Assembly (NCBI GenBank): GCA_905201505.1
Contig: CAJKOJ010000040.1
Span: 1-17,665 of the forward strand
DNA length: 17,665 nt
Direction: 5' to 3'
Source of the DNA: an uncultured Eubacteriales bacterium
GTDB taxonomy: Bacteria; Bacillota; Clostridia; Lachnospirales; CAG-274
The translations under genes and the position numbers were made by a program. Below the pieces are notes generated by a model. That model had not been told where the DNA came from. It made no database searches and worked only from the letters and a program-made list of their open reading frames with translations. Below, piece by piece: positions 8,000 to 13,845 of the stretch. Each line of letters begins with the position of its first letter. Position 1 is the stretch's first letter.

Positions 8000-8800
8000 T
8001 TACTCACCAAAGAAAAACCCTGCTGTCATATCCAGATAATTCTCACCGCTGTAACCGCTGTATAAAGCCTTAACCTTTGTTTTAAATTCCTCTTTGCTTC
8101 CGCACTCATCAGCTGTTTCTTTCAGCTTTAAAATATAGTCAATTTTAGTCTGAGCGTCCTTTAAATCCTCAGGAGTATAATGAGATGTAATTATCAAATC
8201 ATATCCCCTTTTAATATAAGTTTTAAGCTGCTCAATTATTGCATCGGCATGACTGTAACCTGCAACAATAGAGTGACAGCTGTGACCAAGCATGTGAGTA
8301 TACACAACATTAATTTCAGGTATTTCAATATCAAAAGCGTCCTGAGTTAAAGTAATAATAAACTTAATACCTCCTATAGTTATGCACCCCTCCTCTATGT
8401 AATCTGTCACTTTAAAAATACTGCTGTCAAATATTTCTCCAAAAGACTTTGCAAAGTTGTCTATTAAAGCCTTTCCCCCGCCTTTATGTCCGTATTCATC
8501 TGCATTTTTAGTGGCATATCTCTTGACATTCGGCAAAAATGTACCCCCTGCCATGTGATAAGCAAGCAGTATCCCCTTTACATCCATATTTCTTTCTGAA
8601 ATATAGTTTTCAAGTTCCTTAATGTTGTCAGCAAAGCAAGGTGCCTCGATTATAACAGCCTTTCCATCTTTTTCAACAATAAAAACCTCATCATCAATAT
8701 AGTCATTGGTTTTATAAGCGTGGAGCTTTATATTGCCAAAATCATATACATTCATTTCGCCTTTGTTAAGTTTTACAGTTTCAAATTTTTCTTTTATCAT
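8000..8800 (-). CDS. metallo-beta-lactamase-fold-like protein with degenerate metal motif
   Basis: The 266-residue protein follows the MBL-fold pattern: an early strand pair with VFIVEKDGKAVIIEAPC (39-55), a later VVYTHMLGHSCHSIVAGYSH stretch (165-184) in the place of the GHTxG motif, and IITSHYTPED (203-212) in the place of the final conserved histidine. The HxHxDH motif is missing; AYHMAGGTF (80-88) is found there, so only some metal ligands remain (H82, H169, H173, H176, H207 are candidates). The function is unknown. I start at ATG 8798-8800 because GGAGGT lies 8 bases upstream. It is the first gene of a four-gene operon with the flavin/ferredoxin fusion, macrodomain and SirTM. A tightly controlled promoter precedes it. 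Confidence 0.7.
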   Translation of the reverse strand: MIKEKFETVKLNKGEMNVYDFGNIKLHAYKTNDYIDDEVFIVEKDGKAVIIEAPCFADNIKELENYISERNMDVKGILLAYHMAGGTFLPNVKRYATKNADEYGHKGGGKALIDNFAKSFGEIFDSSIFKVTDYIEEGCITIGGIKFIITLTQDAFDIEIPEINVVYTHMLGHSCHSIVAGYSHADAIIEQLKTYIKRGYDLIITSHYTPEDLKDAQTKIDYILKLKETADECGSKEEFKTKVKALYSGYSGENYLDMTAGFFFGE

Positions 8801-8816
8801 AATAATTACCTCCATC

Positions 8817-8839
8817 GTTGTAATAATTTTTGTTACAAC
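8817..8839. promoter_or_regulatory. proximal operator, 23-bp palindrome
   Basis: GTTGTAA-N9-TTACAAC, a perfect 7-bp inverted repeat. It covers the predicted transcription start of the minus-strand operon and lies 8 bases before the ribosome binding site. Confidence 0.8.
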
Positions 8840-8842
8840 AAT

Positions 8843-8871
8843 ATAATACCACTTTCTCGTTGTAATGTCAA
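8843..8871 (-). promoter_or_regulatory. strong sigma-A promoter of the MBL/SirTM operon
   Basis: On the minus strand: TTGACA (complement of 8866-8871), a 17-bp spacer, and TATTAT (complement of 8843-8848). This is one base from full consensus. The -35 lies inside the distal operator and the start site (near 8836) inside the proximal operator, so a bound regulator would block it. Confidence 0.85.
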
Positions 8872-8881
8872 TAGTTACAAC
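8859..8881. promoter_or_regulatory. distal operator, 23-bp palindrome
   Basis: A second copy of GTTGTAA-N9-TTACAAC with an unrelated 9-base centre; that centre holds the TTGACA -35 element. The two copies are 42 bp apart (start to start), four helical turns, which favours cooperative binding on one DNA face. Confidence 0.8.
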
Positions 8882-8906
8882 ATTTTTTTAATATTTTTTT
8901 AAACAG

Positions 8907-8935
8907 GTGACTGAAATTAAATAATATGCTATAAT
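8907..8935 (+). promoter_or_regulatory. promoter of the methyltransferase gene
   Basis: GTGACT (8907-8912), a 17-bp spacer and TATAAT (8930-8935) with an extended TGC before it. It fires away from the operon promoter at 8843-8871; the two -35 elements are about 35 bp apart. Confidence 0.65.
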
Positions 8936-8941
8936 ATAAAC

Positions 8942-8956
8942 AAGTTATTATAACTT
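8942..8956. promoter_or_regulatory. palindrome at the methyltransferase transcription start
   Basis: AAGTTAT-T-ATAACTT, a perfect 7-bp inverted repeat around the predicted start site. It could be an operator; no family can be assigned. Confidence 0.4.
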
Positions 8957-8974
8957 AAATATTTATAAACCCTT

Positions 8975-8994
8975 GTAAACAACCCTTTGTTTAC
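8975..8994 (+). promoter_or_regulatory. leader inverted repeat before the methyltransferase ribosome binding site
   Basis: GTAAACAA-CCCT-TTGTTTAC, a perfect 8-bp inverted repeat with a 4-base loop, ending 8 bases before GGAGG (9002-9006). As RNA it would form a hairpin beside the ribosome binding site; as DNA it could be an operator. There is no T-run, so it is not a terminator. Confidence 0.45.
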
Positions 8995-9014
8995 TTGCAT
9001 TGGAGGAAATTAGA

Positions 9015-9746
9015 ATGAAAGAAAATAAATATGACAACCAACAGTTTTTCCTGAAATACGGAGAAATGGAACGCTCTAAAAAAGGTCTTCAAGGAGCAGG
9101 CGAATGGTCTGAACTTCAAAAAATTTTACCAAACTTCCACGAAAAAAAGGTTTTAGACTTGGGATGCGGTTATGGCTGGCACTGTAAATATGCAGTTGAC
9201 AACGGAGCACAATACGTACTTGGAACAGACATATCCCGCAAAATGCTTGAAACTGCAAAGGAAATAAATAACAGCCCAAAAATAGAATATCAATGTATTG
9301 CTATGGAAGATTTAGACTTTACCTCAGAAACATTTGACATAGTTCTCAGCTCATTGGCATTTCATTATGTAAAGGACTTTGAACCTTTGACAGCAAACAT
9401 ATATAAATGGCTGAAAAAAGGCGGAGAATTTGTTTTTTCCGTAGAGCATCCTGTTTTCACATCTTACGGCACACAGGACTGGTACTATGACACGGACGGA
9501 AATATACTTCATTTTCCTGTTGACAATTATTATTATGAGGGAAAACGTGAAGCAATATTTTTAGGCGAGAAAGTTACAAAGTATCATAGAACGCTTACAA
9601 CTTATCTTAATACACTGCTTCAGAATAATTTTGAATTACAGCACATTATAGAGCCACAGCCCCCTGAAAATATGCTTAATATAGAGGGTATGAAAGATGA
9701 AATGCGACGTCCTATGATGCTGCTTGTTTCAGCTAAGAAAAAATAG
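9015..9746 (+). CDS. class I SAM-dependent methyltransferase
   Basis: A 243-residue cytosolic methyltransferase. The SAM-binding motif I is VLDLGCGYGWH (46-56), the acidic residue of motif II is D72 in GTDIS, and motif IV-V is DIVLSSLAFHYVKD (108-121). The pattern matches the UbiE/small-molecule methyltransferase group (Methyltransf_11/25); the substrate cannot be read from the sequence. I start at ATG 9015, 8 bases after GGAGG. A TTG five codons upstream overlaps that site and is unlikely. It is a single-gene unit with its own promoter and terminator, divergent from the SirTM operon. Confidence 0.9.
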   Translation: MKENKYDNQQFFLKYGEMERSKKGLQGAGEWSELQKILPNFHEKKVLDLGCGYGWHCKYAVDNGAQYVLGTDISRKMLETAKEINNSPKIEYQCIAMEDLDFTSETFDIVLSSLAFHYVKDFEPLTANIYKWLKKGGEFVFSVEHPVFTSYGTQDWYYDTDGNILHFPVDNYYYEGKREAIFLGEKVTKYHRTLTTYLNTLLQNNFELQHIIEPQPPENMLNIEGMKDEMRRPMMLLVSAKKK

Positions 9747-9792
9747 AAAAAAGCAGTAAATCATTTTATATATTATGATTTACTGCTTTTTT
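9747..9792 (+). terminator. terminator after the methyltransferase
   Basis: A perfect 18-bp stem (9747-9764 with 9775-9792) whose core is GCAGTAAATCAT and its complement, a 10-base loop and a T-run inside the right arm. It begins at the base after the stop codon. Confidence 0.9.
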
Positions 9793-9851
9793 ATTTGAAT
9801 TCACTTTTTTGCCATAAGCCCTTTGTTCTTAATTTTATAATCATTATTTAC

Positions 9852-10283
9852 TTACTGTTTTATATAATTTTCAGTGTCATTTATAACATCAGCCATAGTC
9901 ATTTTTTTCATTTCATCTTCCATTGACTTTTGTATCTTAACAAGCCTTTTATCCAGCACATTGTGTATATTTCTGCCCACAGGACACTCTTTGCTCGGAT
10001 TTTCGTGAAAACTAAACAGCTCACCGTCAACACACTCCACAGCATAATATATATCAAGAAAACTTATTTCATTTAACGGCTTTGCAATTTTAGCCCCGCC
10101 GCTGCCCCTTATAACTGTTACAATTCCCTGAGCTTTCAGCTGCTGCAAAATTTTTCTGATTATAACAGGATTTACATTAATACTTGATGCCAGAAAGTCA
10201 CTTGTAACCTTGTATTTATCCTGAAATATATCTATACAAGTCAGTATGTGTATCGCTATTGTAAATCTGCTTGAAATCTGCAT
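9852..10283 (-). CDS. Rrf2-family transcriptional regulator
   Basis: A 143-residue winged-helix regulator. The DNA-binding part is MQISSRFTIAIHIL followed by VTSDFLASSINVNPVIIRKI (26-45) and a wing with VIRGSGGAKIAKP (57-69). The C-terminal half has the Rrf2 segment DIYYAVE and CPVGRNIHNVL. Only two cysteines follow the wing (C84, C100), not the three-cysteine cluster site of IscR/NsrR, so an Fe-S cluster is unlikely; the CPVG form is as in the YwnA-like branch. I start at 10283 after AGGTGA. It is not obviously linked to a target gene; whether it binds the palindromes at 8817-8881 is unknown. Confidence 0.88.
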   Translation of the reverse strand: MQISSRFTIAIHILTCIDIFQDKYKVTSDFLASSINVNPVIIRKILQQLKAQGIVTVIRGSGGAKIAKPLNEISFLDIYYAVECVDGELFSFHENPSKECPVGRNIHNVLDKRLVKIQKSMEDEMKKMTMADVINDTENYIKQ

Positions 10284-10301
10284 AAAAACTTTCACCTGCC
10301 A

Positions 10302-10330
10302 TAAATACAAAATTTTAGTCTTATTTACAA
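10302..10330 (-). promoter_or_regulatory. possible promoter of the Rrf2 gene
   Basis: On the minus strand: TTGTAA (complement of 10325-10330), a 17-bp spacer and TATTTA (complement of 10302-10307). The start would fall almost at the ribosome binding site, giving a very short leader. The -35 touches the hairpin at 10329-10354. Confidence 0.35.
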
Positions 10331-10354
10331 AAGGCTGCTTAAAAGCAGCCTTTT
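10329..10354. terminator. hairpin terminator, copy 1 of an identical pair
   Basis: AAAAGGCTGCTT-AA-AAGCAGCCTTTT, a perfect 12-bp stem with T4 on either strand. On the minus strand it lies after the 6S-like RNA. The same 26 bases recur at 10591-10616. Confidence 0.75.
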
Positions 10355-10380
10355 CAAATTGTCAAAAACCTTTTTTTAAG

Positions 10381-10549
10381 AAAAAAACTGCATTTCTTAA
10401 GCATCTATCTTCCATTTAGCGTCGCAGACTTTAATCCACAGGTCGAGCTTTGCCCGACCGAGGACAGGAACTTTTCTGTAAACAAGCTATCTATATAGCT
10501 TGTTTGCGGAAAACTTGGTAGTTCCTACCTTAGCTAATTGAAAGAATTG
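10381..10549 (-). ncRNA. ssrS: 6S-like RNA (RNA polymerase regulator)
   Basis: No ORF fits here, but the minus strand folds like 6S RNA. A closing stem pairs 10533-10545 with 10408-10420 (TTAGC/GCTAA core with one mismatch). The long terminal stem pairs AGGAACT with AGTTCCT and ends in a perfect 11-bp hairpin (AAACAAGCTAT/ATAGCTTGTTT). A small hairpin GGTCGGGC/GCTCGACC sits in the 3' side of the bubble. The 3' side reads CTCGGTC then ATTAAAGTCTGCGACG, close to the CTCGGTC and CTTAAAACTGCGACG parts of E. coli 6S. TTGACT (complement of 10578-10583) is a plausible -35 giving a 5' end near 10548, though the -10 is weak; a T7 run at 10381-10387 marks the likely 3' end. 6S RNA sequesters sigma-A RNA polymerase in stationary phase. 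The ends are approximate. Confidence 0.75.
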
Positions 10550-10565
10550 GAATCATTTCTTTCAA

Positions 10566-10588
10566 GGCTGTTGATAAAGTCAACAGCC
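10566..10588. repeat. inverted repeat upstream of the 6S-like RNA
   Basis: GGCTGTTGA-N5-TCAACAGCC, a perfect 9-bp stem. It contains the presumed -35 (TTGACT, minus strand) of the 6S-like gene, so it may be an operator rather than a terminator. Confidence 0.45.
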
Positions 10589-10590
10589 TG

Positions 10591-10616
10591 AAAAGGCTGC
10601 TTAAAAGCAGCCTTTT
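10591..10616. terminator. hairpin terminator after pyruvate kinase, copy 2 of an identical pair
   Basis: Identical over 26 bases to 10329-10354. On the minus strand it lies 51 bases after the pyruvate kinase stop and is its likely terminator. Confidence 0.75.
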
Positions 10617-10666
10617 GTAAATTAAAATGCAATTACTTAAATATATCCGCCCATATTGGCAGTCTT

Positions 10667-12436
10667 TTATTTTCTCTCAATATTAACTGTACCCTTATTG
10701 CTGTCAATAGTTACAAGAAGCTTATCAGGTATAGTTGAATCCACATCAATATCGCAAAGTATGCAAGGAACCTTGAGCACTCTTGCCAAGTCCACAGCGT
10801 GAGTAAAGTCGCACTTGCTGTCTTCTGAACCTACGATGATTGCACCTGCTTTCATCATATAAGGTATAAGACCCTTGTCAGGATTAGATGTAACAAAAAT
10901 GTCACCGCTCTTGAAATGGAGCTTAGCTTCCTCACAACTGGTACAAATATTAGTATGTGCAGTAAACTTAGTACACTTAGTCATTGCTCTGCCCTTTAAC
11001 AGCACGTCACCAACGATACCAACCTTAATAGTGTTTGTAGAACCTGTTGTTCCAAGAGGAGTACCTCCTGTAAATACCATAAGGTCGCCGTTATTAGCGT
11101 GACCAAGCTTGAGAGCCTCATCAGCCAAAGCGTCAAATAACGCTGACATACTCTTCTGCTCAAATTCAATCTGCATAGGAGTTGTACCCCATATAAGATT
11201 AAGCTGTCTGCAAGTTCTTTCAATTGGAGAACAACCTAAAATATCAGTAGCAGGTCTATACTTAGAAACCTCTCTTACAGCTCTTCCTGATAATGTAATT
11301 GTAGAAATAATAGCAGCATTAAGGTCATTAGCTGTAGTACAAGCAGAATGGCTCACAGCACTTGTAATATTTCTTACGCTTAAAGACTTTGAATATGCCT
11401 TATTAAATCTGTCAGCATAGTCAATTGAAGCCTCAACCTTTTTAGCAATTCTGTCCATAGCCTTAACAGCTTCCACAGGATAATCACCCTGTGCAGTTTC
11501 ACCTGAAAGCATAATAGCATCAGTATAGTCAAATATTGCATTTGCAACGTCATTAACTTCGGCTCTTGTAGGTCTTGGATTGTCCATCATTGAGTTAAGC
11601 ATCTGAGTTGCAGTTATAACAGGCTTGCCCTTTTGAATACACTTCTTAATGAGCATCTTCTGAACAAGAGGAACTTCCTCAAAAGGAATTTCAACACCAA
11701 GGTCACCTCTTGCAACCATTATACCGTCAGTTACTTCAAGTATTTCATCAATGTTGTCAACACCGTCTCTGTTTTCAATCTTAGATATAATCTGTACATC
11801 GCTTCCGCCGCACTCTTCAAGTACTCTCTTTATTTCAAGTACGTCCTTTGCAGAACGTATAAATGAAGCGGCAATATAGTCAACACCTACACTTACACCA
11901 AACTTAATATCGTCAATGTCCTTGTCTGTAAGAGCAGGCAGATTAATGTGTATATTAGGCAAATTAACGCCTTTCTTTGTACCAAGTACGCCTGAGTTCA
12001 CAACTCGGCATATTACATCATTACCCTTTATATCTATTACAGTAAGCTCAATAAGACCGTCGTCTATAAGTACTGTTGAACCTACGCTTAAATCCTTTGT
12101 AATATCTTCATAAGTTACAGCAACCCTTGTATTGTCACCCACAATATCATCAGTTGTAAGAGTGAAAGTTTGACCTTCTTCAAGCTGTACCTTTTTGCCG
12201 TCAACTAAATCTCTGGTTCTGATTTCAGGACCCTTAGTATCAAGAATAATAGGAATAGGTGCACCAAGCTCTTCTCTTGCCTGCTTTAAATTGGCAATTC
12301 TCTGTCCGTGTTCTTCATGGTCACCATGAGAAAAGTTTAATCTTGCAGCACTAATACCTGCCTCAATAAGAGCCTTAATCTGCTCAACACTGTTCGATGC
12401 AGGACCTAAAGTCGAAACAATTTTAGTTTTACGCAT
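10667..12436 (-). CDS. pyk: pyruvate kinase with extra C-terminal domain
   Basis: Converts phosphoenolpyruvate and ADP to pyruvate and ATP, the last step of glycolysis. The 589-residue protein begins MRKTKIVSTLGPAS and has RLNFSHGDHEEH (33-44), the active-site segment MVARGDLGVEIPFEEVP and the ATQMLNSMMDNPRPTRAEVNDVANA signature, followed by MLSGETAQGDYP. The last about 110 residues are the PEP-utilising-enzyme-like extra domain found in Bacillus-type enzymes (AGAIIVGSEDSKCDFTHAVDLARVLKVPCIL, with the conserved Thr-His pair). AAGGAGAA precedes the ATG. It is transcribed alone on the minus strand. A TG-extended TAAAAT (complement of 12483-12488) is a possible -10 with no clear -35. Confidence 0.97.
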   Translation of the reverse strand: MRKTKIVSTLGPASNSVEQIKALIEAGISAARLNFSHGDHEEHGQRIANLKQAREELGAPIPIILDTKGPEIRTRDLVDGKKVQLEEGQTFTLTTDDIVGDNTRVAVTYEDITKDLSVGSTVLIDDGLIELTVIDIKGNDVICRVVNSGVLGTKKGVNLPNIHINLPALTDKDIDDIKFGVSVGVDYIAASFIRSAKDVLEIKRVLEECGGSDVQIISKIENRDGVDNIDEILEVTDGIMVARGDLGVEIPFEEVPLVQKMLIKKCIQKGKPVITATQMLNSMMDNPRPTRAEVNDVANAIFDYTDAIMLSGETAQGDYPVEAVKAMDRIAKKVEASIDYADRFNKAYSKSLSVRNITSAVSHSACTTANDLNAAIISTITLSGRAVREVSKYRPATDILGCSPIERTCRQLNLIWGTTPMQIEFEQKSMSALFDALADEALKLGHANNGDLMVFTGGTPLGTTGSTNTIKVGIVGDVLLKGRAMTKCTKFTAHTNICTSCEEAKLHFKSGDIFVTSNPDKGLIPYMMKAGAIIVGSEDSKCDFTHAVDLARVLKVPCILCDIDVDSTIPDKLLVTIDSNKGTVNIERK

Positions 12437-12619
12437 AATATTCTCCTTTTTTCAATAAACATATTTATTCATACTACAATATATTTTAACACAACATATC
12501 AGAAATTTCTACACTTTTTTCATCTTTTTACAAAGTTTATACCAAATATAATTATTACCACTTTTAATTATAAATATTGCATAAAATTCATAATATATAT
12601 ATTAAATTTTGCATAAAAA

Positions 12620-12652
12620 AGCTGTAAAGATAATTTAATTATCCTCACAGCT
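12620..12652 (-). terminator. terminator of the small ribbon-helix-helix gene
   Basis: AGCTGT and ACAGCT with an inner GATAAT/ATTATC stem, followed on the minus strand by T6. It lies 44 bases after the stop at 12696. Between it and the pyruvate kinase start (12437-12619) I see only AT-rich DNA with a direct repeat TTGCATAAAA (12577, 12609). Confidence 0.8.
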
Positions 12653-12695
12653 CTATAAAATCACCTCTGCATAACTTTTTTCAATTTTTGTTTTT

Positions 12696-12860
12696 TCATT
12701 TTATCTCACCGTGCTCATTCTCGTATGATTTGATTTTCATTTTGGTTATGTATTCAAGCATATTTGTAACAGAGCGATTTTCATCTTTAGCTATTATTCT
12801 TATTTTTGTGTATATTATAGTATCAAGCCTTAATGTAAATTGTACTTTAGATTTAGTCAT
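12696..12860 (-). CDS. small Arc-type ribbon-helix-helix protein, copy 1
   Basis: A 54-residue DNA-binding protein that is easy to miss because of its size. It has the Arc/MetJ-type fold pattern: a beta strand (KVQFTLRLDT, 5-14), helix 1 (YTKIRIIAKDEN) and helix 2 (SVTNMLEYITKMKI). It matches the gene at 14839 at 38 of 54 positions, about 70%, with no gaps, so it is a real gene. AAAGGG lies 8 bases before the ATG. A TTGTCA-N17-TATATA promoter lies about 100 bases upstream and a terminator follows. Such proteins usually act as dimers that repress their own promoter, often as antitoxins or plasmid-copy regulators; no toxin partner is seen. It ends at GEIK, 10 residues shorter than its paralogue. 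Confidence 0.88.
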   Translation of the reverse strand: MTKSKVQFTLRLDTIIYTKIRIIAKDENRSVTNMLEYITKMKIKSYENEHGEIK

Positions 12861-12958
12861 TTAATTATCCCTTTCATCAAAAGCAGAAATTAAAAAATTA
12901 TATTTGAATTTTCATATATAACTTATTATATTTTATATGTGCTTTTATATTTAATACA

Positions 12959-12987
12959 TATATATCCGTAAAAATTATTTATGACAA
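12959..12987 (-). promoter_or_regulatory. possible promoter of ribbon-helix-helix gene 1
   Basis: On the minus strand: TTGTCA (complement of 12982-12987), a 17-bp spacer and TATATA (12959-12964). The leader would be about 90 bases and AT-rich. Confidence 0.4.
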
Positions 12988-13009
12988 TTAGAGTATACTA
13001 CCTTTTAGC

Positions 13010-13034
13010 AAAAAACTCCACCCACGATTGATGG
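13010..13034 (-). terminator. possible weak terminator
   Basis: On the minus strand CCATC and GGTGG pair around a 7-base loop, followed two bases later by T6. Its loop side (ATCGTGGGTGGAG) resembles the terminator region of the small RNA at 13915-14004 (GATCGGGTGGCGG), so it may be a relic of the same family. Confidence 0.3.
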
Positions 13035-13093
13035 AATTTATAAAACGAACGGTTGATTTTTTAATTTTTTTATCTATAAAATAAAACAATAAA

Positions 13094-13117
13094 AAAAGAA
13101 GTTTTTCAACTTCTTTT
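13094..13117. terminator. bidirectional hairpin terminator
   Basis: AAAAGAAGTT-TTTC-AACTTCTTTT, a perfect 10-bp stem with a T7 run on the minus strand and T4 on the plus. It may back up the terminator of the CRISPR transcript. Confidence 0.6.
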
Positions 13118-13136
13118 AATGCTGATTTCACCTATA

Positions 13137-13169
13137 AGACTGGGGGACGGTTCCCTGGTCTCATTTTTT
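13137..13169 (+). terminator. hairpin A, GGGGGACGG-type, with T-run
   Basis: An 11-bp stem (13137-13147 with 13151-13161, two wobble pairs at the middle) and T6. It shares its outline and flank (AAGAC, GGGAC, TGGTCTC, T-run, TTGCAA) with hairpin B at 13797-13845. GGGGACGGTT-type hairpins are found as interspersed repeats in many Firmicutes, so this pair may be a mobile repeat. Confidence 0.5.
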
Positions 13170-13194
13170 ATTGCAACAGAATTTATATAGGTAC

Positions 13195-13214
13195 AAAAAA
13201 AGAGCTTAAAGCTC
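13195..13214 (-). terminator. terminator of the CRISPR precursor transcript
   Basis: GAGCTT-A-AAGCTC, followed on the minus strand by T7. It lies 8 bases beyond the last repeat in the direction of array transcription. Confidence 0.7.
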
Positions 13215-13221
13215 CTTTAAT

Positions 13222-13646
13222 TTTTCAATACAACTCTTGTTTCTCTTTAACTAAATCAGGCATAAGCACAAACTATCTCTCAAATCTATTTCAATACAAC
13301 CCTTGTTTCTCTTTAACGCGTTACTCGTGGAACAAGCCACTATACTGATTACTAGTTTCAATACAACCCTTGTTTCTCTTTAACAGTAAAACAGGAAAAA
13401 CATATACAAATTTAAACTAGTTTCAATACAACCCTTGTTTCTCTTTAACAAAATGCTCCGAAATAAATGCGACTGTGGAAATCCAGTTTCAATACAACCC
13501 TTGTTTCTCTTTAACATTGTTTGACCTCATTTCAAAAAATGAATTAAATAGTTTCAATACAACCCTTGTTTCTCTTTAACTAAGTCCAAACACAGACATA
13601 TCTAACTCTATTGTCTGTTTCAATACAACCCTTGTTTCTCTTTAAC
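13222..13646 (-). CRISPR. CRISPR array, 7 repeats of 30 bp and 6 spacers of 35-37 bp
   Basis: Repeats start at 13222, 13288, 13355, 13420, 13486, 13551 and 13617. On the plus strand each begins GTTTCAATACAACCC and ends TTTCTCTTTAAC. Spacers are 36, 37, 35, 36, 35 and 36 bp. On the minus strand the repeat ends ATTGAAAC, the usual 3' handle of type I-B/III-like repeats, so the array is read on the minus strand. The repeat at 13222 has two changes (first base, and CCC to CTC) and the one at 13288 has one, as expected for the leader-distal end. The five leader-side copies are identical. No cas gene is in the window, so any effector must be elsewhere. Confidence 0.98.
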
Positions 13647-13786
13647 CCCAGTAAATAAGCCATTTTTTATTTTACTGCATTTTCAGCAAACATAGTAAAT
13701 AAGCCAAAAAATGCAAATAAAATTAATATTTTTCCAAGCTCACTTGCCTTACTTTTATTATATCACATTTAATTTACTTTGCAAGT
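13647..13786 (-). promoter_or_regulatory. CRISPR leader with promoter
   Basis: AT-rich, directly adjoining the leader-side repeat. On the minus strand TTGCAA (13779-13784), a 16-bp spacer and TATAAT (complement of 13757-13762) start transcription near 13750 toward the array. A 13-base direct repeat AGTAAATAAGCCA occurs at 13650-13662, three bases from the first repeat, and at 13694-13706; it may be an adaptation anchor. The block 13661-13786 is closely related to 14045-14167. Confidence 0.8.
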
Positions 13787-13796
13787 GTATTTTATA

Positions 13797-13845
13797 AGAC
13801 CATGGGACGATAAGCCATAGAATCGCCCTTTGGTCTCGTTTTTTT
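13797..13845 (+). terminator. hairpin B with T-run
   Basis: AGACCA/TGGTCT, GGG/CCC and CGAT/ATCG stems stacked with single mismatches around a loop of about 10 bases, then T7. It is related to hairpin A (13137-13169). No plus-strand gene ends here, so its role as terminator is unproven. Confidence 0.5.

Noticed and set aside
8000..8800. A true metallo-beta-lactamase or flavodiiron-type enzyme
   Set aside because: The HxHxDH motif is not present, so catalytic activity of the usual kind cannot be claimed.
9852..10283. Rrf2 protein as an Fe-S sensor of the IscR/NsrR type
   Set aside because: The three-cysteine cluster motif is absent; only C84 and C100 remain.
10438..10545. Possible riboswitch, tmRNA, RNase P RNA or SRP RNA in the gap before pyruvate kinase
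   Set aside because: None of the conserved cores of these RNAs is present, while the closing stem, bubble hairpin and 3' sequence fit 6S RNA.
12577..12618. Direct repeat TTGCATAAAA twice at 32-bp spacing
   Set aside because: Ten bases in very AT-rich DNA, with no associated promoter, hairpin or gene; chance is likely.
13673..13750. A short hydrophobic reading frame on the minus strand inside the CRISPR leader, also open in the orphan leader copy and ending ENAVK in both
   Set aside because: Both copies keep the frame with a 3-base indel, which first suggested a small toxin. Neither has an in-frame ATG, GTG or TTG start, and stops lie just upstream; conservation of the leader explains the similarity better.
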